Assembly (NCBI GenBank): GCA_036557665.1 | Contig: DATBHG010000117.1 | Span: 19,128-83,127 of the forward strand | Direction: 5' to 3' | DNA: 64,000 bases | Source of the DNA: VAZQ01 sp036557665 | GTDB lineage: Bacteria > Pseudomonadota > Alphaproteobacteria > Rhizobiales > Xanthobacteraceae | Shown here: piece after piece, positions 17,565-25,331 of the stretch | Numbering within the stretch: position 1 is the stretch's first letter | Layout of the letters: each line of letters opens with the position of its first letter | Notes under the pieces: generated by a model | What the model was told of the DNA's origin: nothing | The model's input: only the letters and a program-made list of their open reading frames with translations | Database searches by the model: none | Translations under genes and position numbers: made by a program

Positions 17565-18035
17565 TCAGATCGCGTTCTGCAGAAGAGCGCTCTGCTCCAG
17601 AAAACTCTGCGTAATCATCTTGGCCAGTCGTTGCATGACGATGAACCCGGCGCGCGGATCGTTCTCGAGAGTCCGCAGCAGTGCTTCTCCCTGAATTTCA
17701 AGCAACAGGCAATCTTCCAGGGCGATCACGCTTGCAATGCGGCGCGGCTGATTAATCAAAAGCGCCGCCCAACCCAGGATATCGCCGGTCGGTATGACGG
17801 TTCCCTGAGCAGCCGGCCTGCCGTCTGCTCCGAGAATGAACCGCAACCGGCCGGCTGCCACCACGTAAACGCTGCGTGCCGGATCGCCGACCGAATAAAG
17901 CGTCTCGCCCTCGGCGACGCTCTGCGGTATCGCAGCTGCAGCGATCCTCGTGAGGGTGGCATCCGACACCCCGCGCAGAATTTCGGTCGAGCGCAAGGTT
18001 TGTAACGCCTCGCTCTCCGTCATTATGGCGCTCAT
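17565..18035 (-). CDS. Cyclic-nucleotide-binding domain protein without HTH
   Basis: A 156-residue protein made almost wholly of one Crp/Fnr-type cNMP-binding barrel (about 20-135). Segments GETLYSVGDPARSVYVVAAG and GDILGWAALLINQPRRIASV correspond to the barrel and phosphate-binding cassette. It ends in a short helix where a Crp regulator would continue into a DNA-binding domain, so it is probably a sensor or adaptor, not a transcription factor. A GGAG site precedes the ATG at 18035; a TTG at 18047 is a less likely start. It is the last gene of a LysR/reductase/cNMP set. Confidence 0.75.
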   Translation of the reverse strand: MSAIMTESEALQTLRSTEILRGVSDATLTRIAAAAIPQSVAEGETLYSVGDPARSVYVVAAGRLRFILGADGRPAAQGTVIPTGDILGWAALLINQPRRIASVIALEDCLLLEIQGEALLRTLENDPRAGFIVMQRLAKMITQSFLEQSALLQNAI

Positions 18036-18058
18036 GGCCTTCTCCAACCGATGCCGGA

Positions 18059-19153
18059 TCAGCTGAACTTGTCGTAGCGGATGTCGCGCACGGGAAGCTT
18101 CGCGTGACTGACCAGCATCCTTATGGACACGTCAACCAGTACCGGAGGCCCCGCGATGTAGGCGACCCGCCCGGCAAAACTTCCGGCCAGATCGCGTGCG
18201 GCAATCTCGTGTGGGAAGCCGGATTCGAAACCGAGCGAGGGATGCCGCCCGCGCAGCTCGGACGTCGGCTCATCGTGTGACATGGCGACCTTTATTCGCA
18301 CCATGCCTGGAAACTCCGATGCGAATCGCTCTAGCGCATCCAGATAGAACACGTCGGTCCTGGTTCGTATTCCAAAGAAAACATCGGCTTGAAACTGCTC
18401 GAAATGCCGGGACGAGCAGCCGACCTCGAGGATCGACATGATGGAGGCAATGCCGGAGCCGCCGGCGATACATAAAATGCTTCGCTGCTCCGTAGGCGTG
18501 AAGATCGCCTTACCGAGTGGACCGAACCATTCGATCGGGTCGCCCGCCTTGGCCAGCGAAAACAGCCAGGACGTGAATGCACCGCTCGGCTTTTGTTTAA
18601 TGACGAACTGCGCAAGGCGCGACGCGCCAGGGTGATTGACCATTGAATAGGCACGATAGCCCGGGACGTGGGGAACTTGCAGCACCGCGAATTGTCCCGC
18701 GTCGAAGTCCAGAACGCCATCGAGCTCGAGCATCAGCTCGACGACATCCTCCGTCAGGCGGCCGATGCGAGCCACAGAGCCCGTGCCAAAACAGGGACGG
18801 CTCCTTGCGGCCCAAGCCAGATTCAAGCTGCCTGGGATATCAAAACTGGCATCGCCGAGCGCGCGTGTCTGGCAAAGCAGCACCTCGTCCCGATCCGCGC
18901 GCAGGTAAACATTTCCGGGGGCCTGCGCCCAATCGCGAACGATCACGCCCGAAAGCCGTCTTGCCTTGCAGGTTCCGCAGGTACCGGTCGCACATTCGTA
19001 GGGAGCAGCCACTCCTGCCCGCAATGCAGCGTAAAGGAGCGGCTCGTCGGGCCGGGCGGCAAACGCGCAGCTCGCAACCTTGGTCCGCGCCTCGATCTCA
19101 GCGCTGGGTTTTTCCAGTGAGCGCGATGCGGGAAGCGAAGGATGATGCATCAT
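18059..19153 (-). CDS. msmD: NADH ferredoxin reductase, probable MsmD
   Basis: A 364-residue reductase with a plant-type [2Fe-2S] domain followed by FAD and NAD domains. Cluster cysteines are C54, C59, C62 and C94. RAYSMVN is the flavin-binding motif and CIAGGSGIASIMSI the NAD-binding glycine motif. Length and domain order match MsmD, the NADH reductase of methanesulfonate monooxygenase, which passes electrons to the Rieske ferredoxin MsmC. In known methylotrophs msmD follows msmC on the same strand; here it is on the opposite strand after a LysR gene, which it overlaps by four bases (ATGA). Confidence 0.75.
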   Translation of the reverse strand: MMHHPSLPASRSLEKPSAEIEARTKVASCAFAARPDEPLLYAALRAGVAAPYECATGTCGTCKARRLSGVIVRDWAQAPGNVYLRADRDEVLLCQTRALGDASFDIPGSLNLAWAARSRPCFGTGSVARIGRLTEDVVELMLELDGVLDFDAGQFAVLQVPHVPGYRAYSMVNHPGASRLAQFVIKQKPSGAFTSWLFSLAKAGDPIEWFGPLGKAIFTPTEQRSILCIAGGSGIASIMSILEVGCSSRHFEQFQADVFFGIRTRTDVFYLDALERFASEFPGMVRIKVAMSHDEPTSELRGRHPSLGFESGFPHEIAARDLAGSFAGRVAYIAGPPVLVDVSIRMLVSHAKLPVRDIRYDKFS

Positions 19154-20067
19154 CTTCGCAAGCAGCTGGCTGACCGGAACAGCTTTTTCTTGGCCATTCC
19201 CTTCACCGACTCGAGCATCGCTCGCGCCATCGGCAACATCGGATTGCCTTCTACCCAAATAAGTCCGACCTGTCGAACAACCTCGGGCTTGACCAACTCG
19301 AGAAGCCGCGTGCCAGGAAAGGCGCCCACGACGATTTCAAAGTGATTAGGAACAATCGTTGCGGTACCGGCAAGCATGGTATGAAACGCGAGGTTGACGA
19401 TGGAATCGGATACGATTGTGGGTGAAGGTTTCTTGCCCACCGAGGCAAATGCGGCATCGATGATCTGTCGCTCATGCATGTGGGGCGACAACAGGCAAAG
19501 CGGAAGGTCGGCCGCTGCCGCCCATGTCATGGCCCTCGTAGGGAAGTGCGGGGCGTCCGGTACCAGCAGGCTCAAATGCTCGGTGTACATCGGGAAGCTG
19601 GTCAACGGCGACGGCTGCTTCTGATCGATGTAGGTGATGCCCACATCCAATTCAAAATTGACCAGCTTTGCGCGCAATTCGTCGAGCCCGAGAAAACGTA
19701 TGTCCACCTGCACGCCAGGATGCAGCTCGAGGAAATGCCGATCGATGTCAGGGAGGATGGGGGAGCTGGTCGGCATCGCGCCCAGCCGGAGTCGTCCGGA
19801 CAAGGTCTTCTTGAGAACCGAAAGCTCTTGCAGCATTGCCGCGCGGTCCGCCAGGATCCGCTTGGACCATTCGACGATTCGAGTCCCTTCAGCCGTGAAG
19901 CCCTGAAACCGCTGATGCCGCAGAACAATCGGAGTCCCGAACTCCGTTTCCAGCTGCTTGACCGCGTTTGAAAGACTCGGCTGTGAGACGTTGCAATGCC
20001 GGGCCGCTCGGCTGAAATGCTGCTCCTGGGCGAGCGCCACCAGGTATTCGAGTTGGCGCAGGAACAT
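19150..20067 (-). CDS. LysR-type transcriptional regulator
   Basis: A 305-residue LysR regulator. The N-terminal helix-turn-helix (about 3-60) contains QLEYLVALAQEQHFSRAA and SQPSLSNAVKQLE. The rest is a periplasmic-binding-protein-like sensor domain from about 90. The ATG at 20067 gives the classic start MFLRQLEYL. It overlaps the reductase downstream by four bases and is divergent from the TauE-type exporter, a usual LysR arrangement. Likely targets are the exporter operon and its own operon. The effector is unknown; a sulfur compound or the C1 product would fit. Confidence 0.85.
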   Translation of the reverse strand: MFLRQLEYLVALAQEQHFSRAARHCNVSQPSLSNAVKQLETEFGTPIVLRHQRFQGFTAEGTRIVEWSKRILADRAAMLQELSVLKKTLSGRLRLGAMPTSSPILPDIDRHFLELHPGVQVDIRFLGLDELRAKLVNFELDVGITYIDQKQPSPLTSFPMYTEHLSLLVPDAPHFPTRAMTWAAAADLPLCLLSPHMHERQIIDAAFASVGKKPSPTIVSDSIVNLAFHTMLAGTATIVPNHFEIVVGAFPGTRLLELVKPEVVRQVGLIWVEGNPMLPMARAMLESVKGMAKKKLFRSASCLRR

Positions 20068-20159
20068 GTTGGCTCCGGCGGGTGAGCGCCAATGCGCAAT
20101 AGCTATCAACGTATACGAAAATCCCGGTTCTGGCTATCAGAATGCCGGGAGCCCGTACC
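20068..20159. promoter_or_regulatory. Divergent LysR/exporter control region
   Basis: This 92-base region separates the LysR gene from the divergent exporter operon. It holds the palindrome ATAGCTAT (20099-20106) followed closely by GTATAC, an AT-rich dyad of the kind LysR proteins bind. Assignment as operator is by position only. Confidence 0.35.
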
Positions 20160-20930
20160 ATGGTGGTTGCGCAACACATGCTAGGCATCGCCGGACTGGC
20201 GCTCGTCTCCGGAGTATTGATCGGCTGTATCGGGATCGGCGGCGTGCTGCTGGTGCCATGCCTCACTCTCGCGGGTATCGACGTGCACACCGCCATCGGC
20301 GCGAGCATGTTCAGCTACATCTTCAGCGGCGCGATCGGGGTTGCCCTCTATGCCCGGCATGGCTCGATTGCGTGGGGTTCCGCGGCTTTGCTCGCGGCAG
20401 GCGCGGCGCCAGGGGCCTTTCTGGGCGCTGTTCTTGCCGCACATACGACGGCTGACGTGCTGCTGATGCTGGTCGGTGCAACGGTGGTGTTCGCGGGCTG
20501 GCGCGTCTTGCGCCGGCAGTCGGGCGCTGCAGAGCGTGGCGACTCCCAGCTGGCGCGGCTGTTTCTTGTTGGCGTCGGCGCGACGGTTGGAGTGGGCTCG
20601 GCTCTCACCGGCACCGGCGGACCGGTCCTTCTCGTCCCGCTGCTGATGTGGTGGGGTGTCCCTGTCCTCACCTCGGTCGGGTTGAGCCAGGCCATTCAAG
20701 TACCGATCGCGCTTTTGGGCACGTTGGGAAATTTCTGGACCGGCAGCCTGGAACCGCGCCTCTCAGGGGTATTGAGCGTGGGAGTTGCAATCGGGTCGAT
20801 TGTCGGGGCGCGAATTGCGCACGCGGTCCCGGCCGCGCATCTCGCGCGCATAGTTGCGCTTGCGCTTGTTCTGGTCGGCGCCGTCCTCGCGTTACGATCG
20901 GGTCATACCCTGGCAACCGGGTGGCGATGA
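20160..20930 (+). CDS. TauE/SafE family sulfite/anion exporter
   Basis: A 256-residue membrane protein of the TauE/SafE family. Two repeated halves are visible, each with a glycine-rich turn: GVLIGCIGIGGVLLVPCL near the start and VGVGSALTGTGGPVLLVPLL in the middle. Family members export sulfite or sulfoacetate during sulfonate breakdown. It is the first gene after the LysR control region and overlaps the next gene by four bases, so export is coupled to the GcvT/PanB-like pair. The ATG at 20160 is preferred because GGGAG lies eight bases upstream; an ATG at 20142 would add six residues. Confidence 0.82.
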   Translation: MVVAQHMLGIAGLALVSGVLIGCIGIGGVLLVPCLTLAGIDVHTAIGASMFSYIFSGAIGVALYARHGSIAWGSAALLAAGAAPGAFLGAVLAAHTTADVLLMLVGATVVFAGWRVLRRQSGAAERGDSQLARLFLVGVGATVGVGSALTGTGGPVLLVPLLMWWGVPVLTSVGLSQAIQVPIALLGTLGNFWTGSLEPRLSGVLSVGVAIGSIVGARIAHAVPAAHLARIVALALVLVGAVLALRSGHTLATGWR

Positions 20931-21994
20931 GCGGGTTTGATAGTCTCGGGGTCGCGCGGGACTTCGGCGATGTCCAGGCCGAGGCCGCGAGCTGCCGCTC
21001 GGCGGCGGCCCTGTTCGACTTCAGCTTCATGTCGCGGTGGTGCATCGAGGGCTCGGGTGCGAGTGCGTTGATTGCGAGATTGACGCCGCGGCGAATGGAC
21101 GACCTGCCTTCGGGGCGGCTCCGCTATGCGATGCGCATCAACGAGACCGGCCATGTGATCGGCGATCTCACGGTCTGGCGCCTTGGGGTCGAATGTTTCG
21201 AAGTGTTCAGCGGCACCCGCGAGCAAGTTGCAGATGTGAAAGCATTGGAAGGCCGCTCGGTCTTGGTTCGCGAGCTCAGCAGCGATACGGCAATTCTGGC
21301 CGTGCAGGGTCCTCGCAGCTTGCATGCGCTCTGTGCTGCAGGGCTCAGCCGGCCGCTTCGGGAGCTTCCCTACTTCGGCCATGCGAGCGCGAGCATCGCC
21401 GGGGTGCCGTGCCGCATTGGCCGGCTCGGCTATACGGGGGAGCGAGGCTTTGAAATCGTGCTCCCGCGCGGCGCCCGCGAGGCAGTCTGGTCAATACTGG
21501 CGGAGCACGCCCGTCCAGCAGGCTTTGCGGCGGCCGATATCCTGCGCATCGAAGCCGGCTTCATCCTGTTCAGCAACGAGCTGCGGGTCCCGGTATCGGC
21601 CGCAGAGCTCGGACTTCACCGCTTCGCAGGCGAGCCCGCTGAAACCGCAGCTGAAGTCCGGGACGTGAGGGTGCGCCTGTTGTGCTTCCAGGCGACATGC
21701 GCTTTCGATCCGATCCTGTGGCAGTCGTTGGACTGCGAGGCGAGCTTCCCGCCGCCTCCCGGCGAAATTCTCGTGACCTCCGCCTGTCGGAGCGTTCTGA
21801 CCGGAGATGCGCTCGGATTGGGCTATGCTCTCGCCCACCCCGAGAAAGCGCAGCTGCGCGATGCCGCAGGGCTGTTCCGCGACATTCGCGAAGTCTCTCT
21901 GCCCTTTTACGATCCGGGGAAACGAATCCCGCGCGGAGCATGGAGCGCCGACGAGCTTCACCGACACGACAGCACGCTTCATTCATTCCAATGA
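20927..21994 (+). CDS. GcvT-fold aminomethyltransferase-like protein
   Basis: A 355-residue protein of the glycine-cleavage T-protein/YgfZ/DmdA fold. Recognisable segments are ALFDFSFMSRWCIEG (N-terminal), VIGDLTVWRL, the LAVQGPRS motif, RLGYTGERGFEIVLP and AADILRIEAGF, in the family order. Members move one-carbon units to or from tetrahydrofolate, and DmdA demethylates DMSP. The start overlaps the TauE stop by four bases. With a sulfonate oxygenase nearby it may act on a methylated sulfur compound or on the C1 product, but it may equally be a folate-dependent maintenance protein. Confidence 0.7.
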   Translation: MSGFDSLGVARDFGDVQAEAASCRSAAALFDFSFMSRWCIEGSGASALIARLTPRRMDDLPSGRLRYAMRINETGHVIGDLTVWRLGVECFEVFSGTREQVADVKALEGRSVLVRELSSDTAILAVQGPRSLHALCAAGLSRPLRELPYFGHASASIAGVPCRIGRLGYTGERGFEIVLPRGAREAVWSILAEHARPAGFAAADILRIEAGFILFSNELRVPVSAAELGLHRFAGEPAETAAEVRDVRVRLLCFQATCAFDPILWQSLDCEASFPPPPGEILVTSACRSVLTGDALGLGYALAHPEKAQLRDAAGLFRDIREVSLPFYDPGKRIPRGAWSADELHRHDSTLHSFQ

Positions 21995-22088
21995 TGACGT
22001 GATTGCCGCGCTCTTTGTTGACTTCCTCAATTTGCTGCTCGTAGGCTCGTGGCCGGTACACCCTGTCCGTCCAGCCTTGGAGCCCATC

Positions 22089-23042
22089 ATGTCCTCGCCA
22101 AAGCCTCTGCAAGCGTCCGCGCCCCCGCGCAAGAAGGTCACGATCCCCTCGCTCATGAAAAAGATGAAGGACGGCGAGGCGATCGTGCAGATGGCCGTCT
22201 ACGATTACCGCAGCGCGGTCGTTGCGGACCGTCTCGGGATCGACATCCTGTGCGTCTCGGATACCGGCGGGATGGTGCTGTTCGGACACCGCAGCACGGT
22301 GTCGGTCAGCTTCGAGGAGGTCATGTTCATGGCGCAGGGAGTCGATCGCGGCTCGCGATACGGACTGCGAATGGTCGACATGCCGTACTGGAGCTTCCAC
22401 GTCTCGCCCGAGCAGGCGGTCGAGAACGCGGGCAGGTTCGTTGCGCAGGCAAATGCCGAAGTGATGAAATGTGAGGGCAACCGTCACCATGTGCGCAATA
22501 TCGAAGCCATCATCCAGGCGGGGATTCCGGTCCAGGGACATATCGGCATCACCCCCATGCGCATGGCACAGCTCGGGGGCTTCACCGCGCAGGGCAAGAC
22601 GTCCGCACGAGCGCTCGAGCTCATCGACGACGCTCGGCAGATGGTCGATGCCGGTTGCTTCTCCATCATGTGCGAGGTGACGACCGAGGAAGTCTGCCAA
22701 TTCCTCACCGAAACGCTGCCGGTCCCGGTGATCAGCCTGGGAGCGGGCAACAAGGCCCATGGCGTTCACATCATCAGCTCCGATCTCTTTCATCTCTACG
22801 AGGAGCACACGCCGAGGCATTCCAAGATTTACACCGATCTCATTCCCATCATCGAGGACGTCTATACGCGCTACATGAACGACGTGCGGGCGCGCGCATA
22901 TCCTGGCCCGGAGCATACGGCTTACATGACGCCGAAGGAGCTCGAGCAGTTCGCCGCCAAGGTAGGCTGGACCAATCCGCCGATGGAGGCTGCGGTCCAG
23001 CGCGAGACGAGCAAGCGTAAGCCGGCACAGACCGCCGCCTGA
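22089..23042 (+). CDS. PanB-like ketopantoate hydroxymethyltransferase family protein
   Basis: A 317-residue TIM-barrel protein of the PanB family (5,10-methylene-THF-dependent hydroxymethyl transfer to 2-oxoisovalerate). Catalytic positions appear kept: the Mg-binding aspartate in VSDTGGMV (canonical GDSLGMV), the aspartate in VDMPY, the lysine and glutamate in MKCEGN (canonical VKLEGG), and a glutamate in CEVTTE. It is clearly divergent from housekeeping PanB, with a longer C-terminus and altered loops. It lies behind a GcvT-fold gene, so a C1 acceptor reaction other than pantothenate synthesis is possible. A GGAG site six bases upstream supports the ATG. Confidence 0.7.
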   Translation: MSSPKPLQASAPPRKKVTIPSLMKKMKDGEAIVQMAVYDYRSAVVADRLGIDILCVSDTGGMVLFGHRSTVSVSFEEVMFMAQGVDRGSRYGLRMVDMPYWSFHVSPEQAVENAGRFVAQANAEVMKCEGNRHHVRNIEAIIQAGIPVQGHIGITPMRMAQLGGFTAQGKTSARALELIDDARQMVDAGCFSIMCEVTTEEVCQFLTETLPVPVISLGAGNKAHGVHIISSDLFHLYEEHTPRHSKIYTDLIPIIEDVYTRYMNDVRARAYPGPEHTAYMTPKELEQFAAKVGWTNPPMEAAVQRETSKRKPAQTAA

Positions 23043-23174
23043 TCAAGCCAGTCAAACCATCGCGCTGCGTGCAAGTTTGAATTGCTTCGTTGAAAGGAAA
23101 GGTCCGGAGAAAAAGAAATCTCAAAACGATTGAGCGGGCCAGCAACAACAAGCTTAAAGCTGGGGAGGATAACC

Positions 23175-24584
23175 GTGGAGAAGACGCCCACTCTCGTGGT
23201 CGACGGCAAGACTCGGCAGATGATCGAGCACATGATCGTCACCGAGCAGCGGCATTTGGCGAAGCGGCGCGACGAGGAGGCGTGCGCGTGCCGCGAGGGT
23301 ATGTTCCCGCGGGCTCGATCCGCCAGTCGCCGCTCGTTGCTTTTCGCTGCAGGATCTGGCGCGGCGGCTGCCGCCGTAGCGGCCGCCGCGGCAGGAGCGT
23401 CGGAGCAAAAAGCCCCGCCTGGAGCGGAATTTTTCCAGCCGCCTGCCGATCCAACCAAGGAGCTCGGGCGTGCAGTTGCCGCCGACGGAGGCTATGGATC
23501 CCGCTCGCAGTTCGAGACGGAGGTGCGTTGGCGATTTCCCACGGCCAATGAGTACACGTCATGGAGCATGACTCCGCTCGACAGGGTGATCGGTAACGTC
23601 ACGCCGTCCGGTCTGCATTTCGAGCGTCACCATGGTGGTATCCCGACCATCGACCCGTCGAGACACGCGCTGCTCGTGCACGGCATGGTGCAGACGGCGA
23701 AGAAGCTCTCGATGGCGGATCTCAAACGCCTGCCTTATGTCGTGCGCAAGCACTTCATCGAATGCTCGGGCAATGGCCTGACGGAGTGGGTGAAGCCCAC
23801 CCTCAAGACGGTGCAAGGCACCCACGGGCTCATCAGCACGTCGGAGTGGACGGGGGTGCCGTTCGCCACCATCGCCCGTGAGGTCGGCCTCGATCCACGC
23901 GCGACGTGGGCGCTCGCGGAGGGTGCCGATGCTGCGGTGATGACGCGGAGCATCCCGCTCGAGAAAATGCTCAAGGACGCAATCCTGGCCTATGGACAGA
24001 ACGGCGAAGCGATTCGACCGGAGCAGGGCTATCCGCTGCGACTGATCCTGCCGGGGTGGGAGGGCAACACGCACATCAAGTGGCTGCGGCGGATCGAGCT
24101 CAGCGACAAGCCGTTCATGACGCGCGAGGAGACATCGAAATACACCGATCTGATGGCGAACGGTAAAGCCAGGCAATTCACATTCGACATGGAAGCGAAG
24201 TCGGTCATCACTTTTCCATCTGGTGAGATGAAGCTGCCCGGACCGGGCTTCTACAACGTTACCGGGTTGGCCTGGTCCGGGCGCGGCCGCGTGCAATCGG
24301 TCGACGTCTCCATGGACGGCGGCAAGAGCTGGTACCCGGCGCGATTGGATACGCTCGCCGAGCCGATCTGCACGGTAAGGTTCAGCTTCCCATGGCGCTG
24401 GAACGGCGAGCCTGCCGTCTTGCAAAGCCGCTGCACCGACGAAACCGGATACGTCCAGCCGACCCTGAGCCAACTCACGGCGATCCGCGGCGCGAATGGC
24501 CCGTTCGGCTCCGTGTATCACCTCAATGCGATCCAGAGCTGGGCGATTGCCGCGGACGGGAGTGTGAGCAATGTCCATGCGTGA
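23175..24584 (+). CDS. SoxC-like molybdenum sulfite/sulfane dehydrogenase
   Basis: A 469-residue sulfite-oxidase-family enzyme. A twin-arginine signal (ASRRSLLFAAGSG, about 51-63) marks export to the periplasm. The molybdenum-ligand cysteine is C197 (HFIECSGNGLTEW), and the dimerisation domain follows from about 350. It is most like SoxC of the SoxCD complex or related sulfite dehydrogenases and would oxidise sulfite to sulfate. The start is taken as GTG at 23175 because GGGGAGGA lies just upstream; this leaves an unusual 50-residue segment before the Tat motif. An ATG at 23301 would give a more ordinary precursor. The next gene, a cytochrome, overlaps its 3' end. Confidence 0.8.
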   Translation: MEKTPTLVVDGKTRQMIEHMIVTEQRHLAKRRDEEACACREGMFPRARSASRRSLLFAAGSGAAAAAVAAAAAGASEQKAPPGAEFFQPPADPTKELGRAVAADGGYGSRSQFETEVRWRFPTANEYTSWSMTPLDRVIGNVTPSGLHFERHHGGIPTIDPSRHALLVHGMVQTAKKLSMADLKRLPYVVRKHFIECSGNGLTEWVKPTLKTVQGTHGLISTSEWTGVPFATIAREVGLDPRATWALAEGADAAVMTRSIPLEKMLKDAILAYGQNGEAIRPEQGYPLRLILPGWEGNTHIKWLRRIELSDKPFMTREETSKYTDLMANGKARQFTFDMEAKSVITFPSGEMKLPGPGFYNVTGLAWSGRGRVQSVDVSMDGGKSWYPARLDTLAEPICTVRFSFPWRWNGEPAVLQSRCTDETGYVQPTLSQLTAIRGANGPFGSVYHLNAIQSWAIAADGSVSNVHA

Positions 24585-25140
24585 GATTTGCGCCGCCGCG
24601 CTCTGCCTCGGCCTTGCGCTCGCGCCGCAGCATGCGCTCGGGCAGATGCAACAGCCGTCATACGGCTTCGGGTCTGCTGCAACCCCGCAGGAGCTTGCAG
24701 GTTTCTTCGCCATTGCTCCGGACGGGGCCGGACTGCCGTCCGGCAGCGGAGATGCGGCGAGAGGGGCGACTGTCTACGCCGAGAAATGTGCCGCCTGTCA
24801 TGGCGCGCATCTCGAAGGCAATCCCGCCAAGGGCATAGGCGGCGACAAGCTGATCGGCGGACGCGGCACGCTCGCCAGCAAGACGCCGATCAAGACGGTC
24901 GAGAGCTATTGGCCGTACGCCACCACGCTGTTCGACTACGTGAAGCGCGCCATGCCATTCAACGCGCCAGGATCTCTGAGCGATGAGGACGTCTACGGCG
25001 TCGCCGCTTACATTCTCTCCGAGGCCAAGATCATCAAGCCCACGGATAAAATGAGCGCAACGACACTGCCAAAGGTGGCCATGCCCAACCGCGACGGATT
25101 CGAAGGCGACCCGCGGCCCGAACTCCAGCTCTATCGCTAG
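24571..25140 (+). CDS. SoxD-like monoheme cytochrome c
   Basis: A 189-residue secreted cytochrome c with a signal peptide ending near residue 24 (AAALCLGLALAPQHALG) and one heme site C73-A-A-C76-H77. The segments GFGSAATPQELAGF, ESYWPYATTLFDYVKRAMPF and SLSDEDVYGVAAYIL resemble the first half of SoxD, which normally carries two hemes over about 380 residues. It overlaps the upstream dehydrogenase gene by 14 bases and is almost certainly its electron acceptor, passing electrons to the respiratory chain. The methionine in RAMPF could be the second heme ligand. Confidence 0.82.
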   Translation: MSMREICAAALCLGLALAPQHALGQMQQPSYGFGSAATPQELAGFFAIAPDGAGLPSGSGDAARGATVYAEKCAACHGAHLEGNPAKGIGGDKLIGGRGTLASKTPIKTVESYWPYATTLFDYVKRAMPFNAPGSLSDEDVYGVAAYILSEAKIIKPTDKMSATTLPKVAMPNRDGFEGDPRPELQLYR

Positions 25141-25331
25141 CAGGGGCTGCCTCGCCGACTTTTTGTGCCGGCCGGCCTGGCACCCGTTACTTTACTGCGG
25201 CTGATTTGCAAGCGCTTGCAGTCTGGCCTCAATGACGGAGCGTCGGGGTCTGTTTTTGGAGCGGCAAGAAGCGGATCTGATACCTGGGGTCGCCGCAACT
25301 GATTTACCGCTCGCGTCAGGAACAAGCAGAC

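Noticed and set aside
23175..25140. Start of a full sox operon
   Set aside because: No soxXYZAB gene is present on either side within the window.
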